Shown here piece by piece: positions 7,085 through 7,410 of a DNA stretch of 7,410 nucleotides. The translations under genes were made by a program, and so were the position numbers. This DNA is from Bacteroidaceae bacterium. GTDB taxonomy: Bacteria > Bacteroidota > Bacteroidia > Bacteroidales > Bacteroidaceae. The notes beneath the pieces are model-generated. The model saw only the letters and a program-made list of their open reading frames with translations, ran no database searches and was not told the origin of the DNA. How positions within the stretch are numbered: position 1 is the stretch's first letter; each line of letters opens with the position of its first letter. Where the stretch lies: NCBI GenBank assembly GCA_030843315.1, contig JAUUPT010000123.1, forward strand, positions 1 through 7,410, given 5' to 3'.

Positions 7085-7410
7085 ATGATTTACAGAAAAC
7101 TGACCGAAGACGAAGTACTCCGGTTGACAAGCCAGTCGTGTCTGGCTGATGATTGGGGGAAAGTAACCGTTGCAGAAGCGTTCTCAACGGAGTATGTGCA
7201 TCACACCCGTTTTTCGGGAGAGGTGCGTTTGGGGGTATTCCTTTCTGAATTTACTTTGCCCGGAGGAATCAAGAAGCACTCCGGCCTGCGCCATGTGACG
7301 CTGCACAATGTGACGGTAGGGGATAACTGCTGCATTGAAAATATCCAGAACTACATTGCTAATTATGAAATCGGGCATGATACGTTCATCGAGAACGTGG
7401 ACATCATGCT
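7085..7410 (+). CDS. DUF4954-like beta-helix protein, N-terminal part (cut by window end)
   Basis: An open frame starts at ATG 7085 and runs off the window; 108 complete codons are visible (MIYRKLTEDEVLRLTSQS... to ...FIENVDIM). It begins 103 bases after hflX, with AAGG (7078-7081) very close to the ATG. After an N-terminal segment with CLADDWGKV (19-27), residues about 45-108 show the spaced V/I/L pattern of a left-handed parallel beta-helix: GLRHVTLHNVTVGDNCCIEN, then NYEIGHDTFIENVDI. This opening resembles the Bacteroidetes DUF4954 family, which I recall as proteins of about 650 residues with acyltransferase-like hexapeptide repeats and no firmly known function. The start, frame and coding nature are well supported; the family name is from memory. 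It may be co-transcribed with hflX, since I see no separate promoter in the gap. Confidence 0.72.
   Translation, partial: MIYRKLTEDEVLRLTSQSCLADDWGKVTVAEAFSTEYVHHTRFSGEVRLGVFLSEFTLPGGIKKHSGLRHVTLHNVTVGDNCCIENIQNYIANYEIGHDTFIENVDIM

Overview
The window looks like chromosomal DNA from a gut-type Bacteroidales bacterium, most likely Bacteroides or a close relative. The grounds are a SusC/SusD-type outer-membrane uptake pair, lipoproteins whose lipid-anchored cysteine is followed by acidic residues, a TAnnTTTG-type promoter element, and generally weak Shine-Dalgarno sequences. I cannot fix the species from sequence alone.

Layout, all genes on the + strand. (1) Bases 1-3002 hold most of a SusC/RagA TonB-dependent transporter whose N-terminus lies before the window. 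(2) Bases 3027-4577 hold a complete SusD/RagB-type surface lipoprotein. (3) Bases 4610-5485 hold a two-domain lipoprotein of unknown function in the position where SusE/SusF-like or surface glycan-binding proteins usually sit. This operon ends at a strong stem-loop at 5516-5556. (4) A 236-base intergenic region contains the terminator, a short palindrome, two more small inverted repeats and a candidate promoter for the next gene. (5) Bases 5722-6981 encode a complete HflX ribosome-associated GTPase. (6) An almost perfect 32-base inverted repeat fills most of the gap at 6982-7084. (7) From 7085 to the window end runs the start of a DUF4954-like beta-helix protein, cut off by the window edge.

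Function. The first three genes should form an outer-membrane nutrient import module. SusC would be the TonB-powered barrel, SusD the lid that captures ligand, and the third lipoprotein an accessory surface factor. No glycoside hydrolase, lyase, sulfatase, peptidase or regulator is visible, so the substrate (glycan or peptide) cannot be assigned. hflX and the DUF4954-like gene form a separate, probably housekeeping unit.

I found no convincing new defence, mobile or RNA-guided system. The most interesting non-coding feature is the CACAGATT-based inverted repeat after hflX. The uncharacterised third lipoprotein and the paired inverted repeats around the hflX promoter come next.
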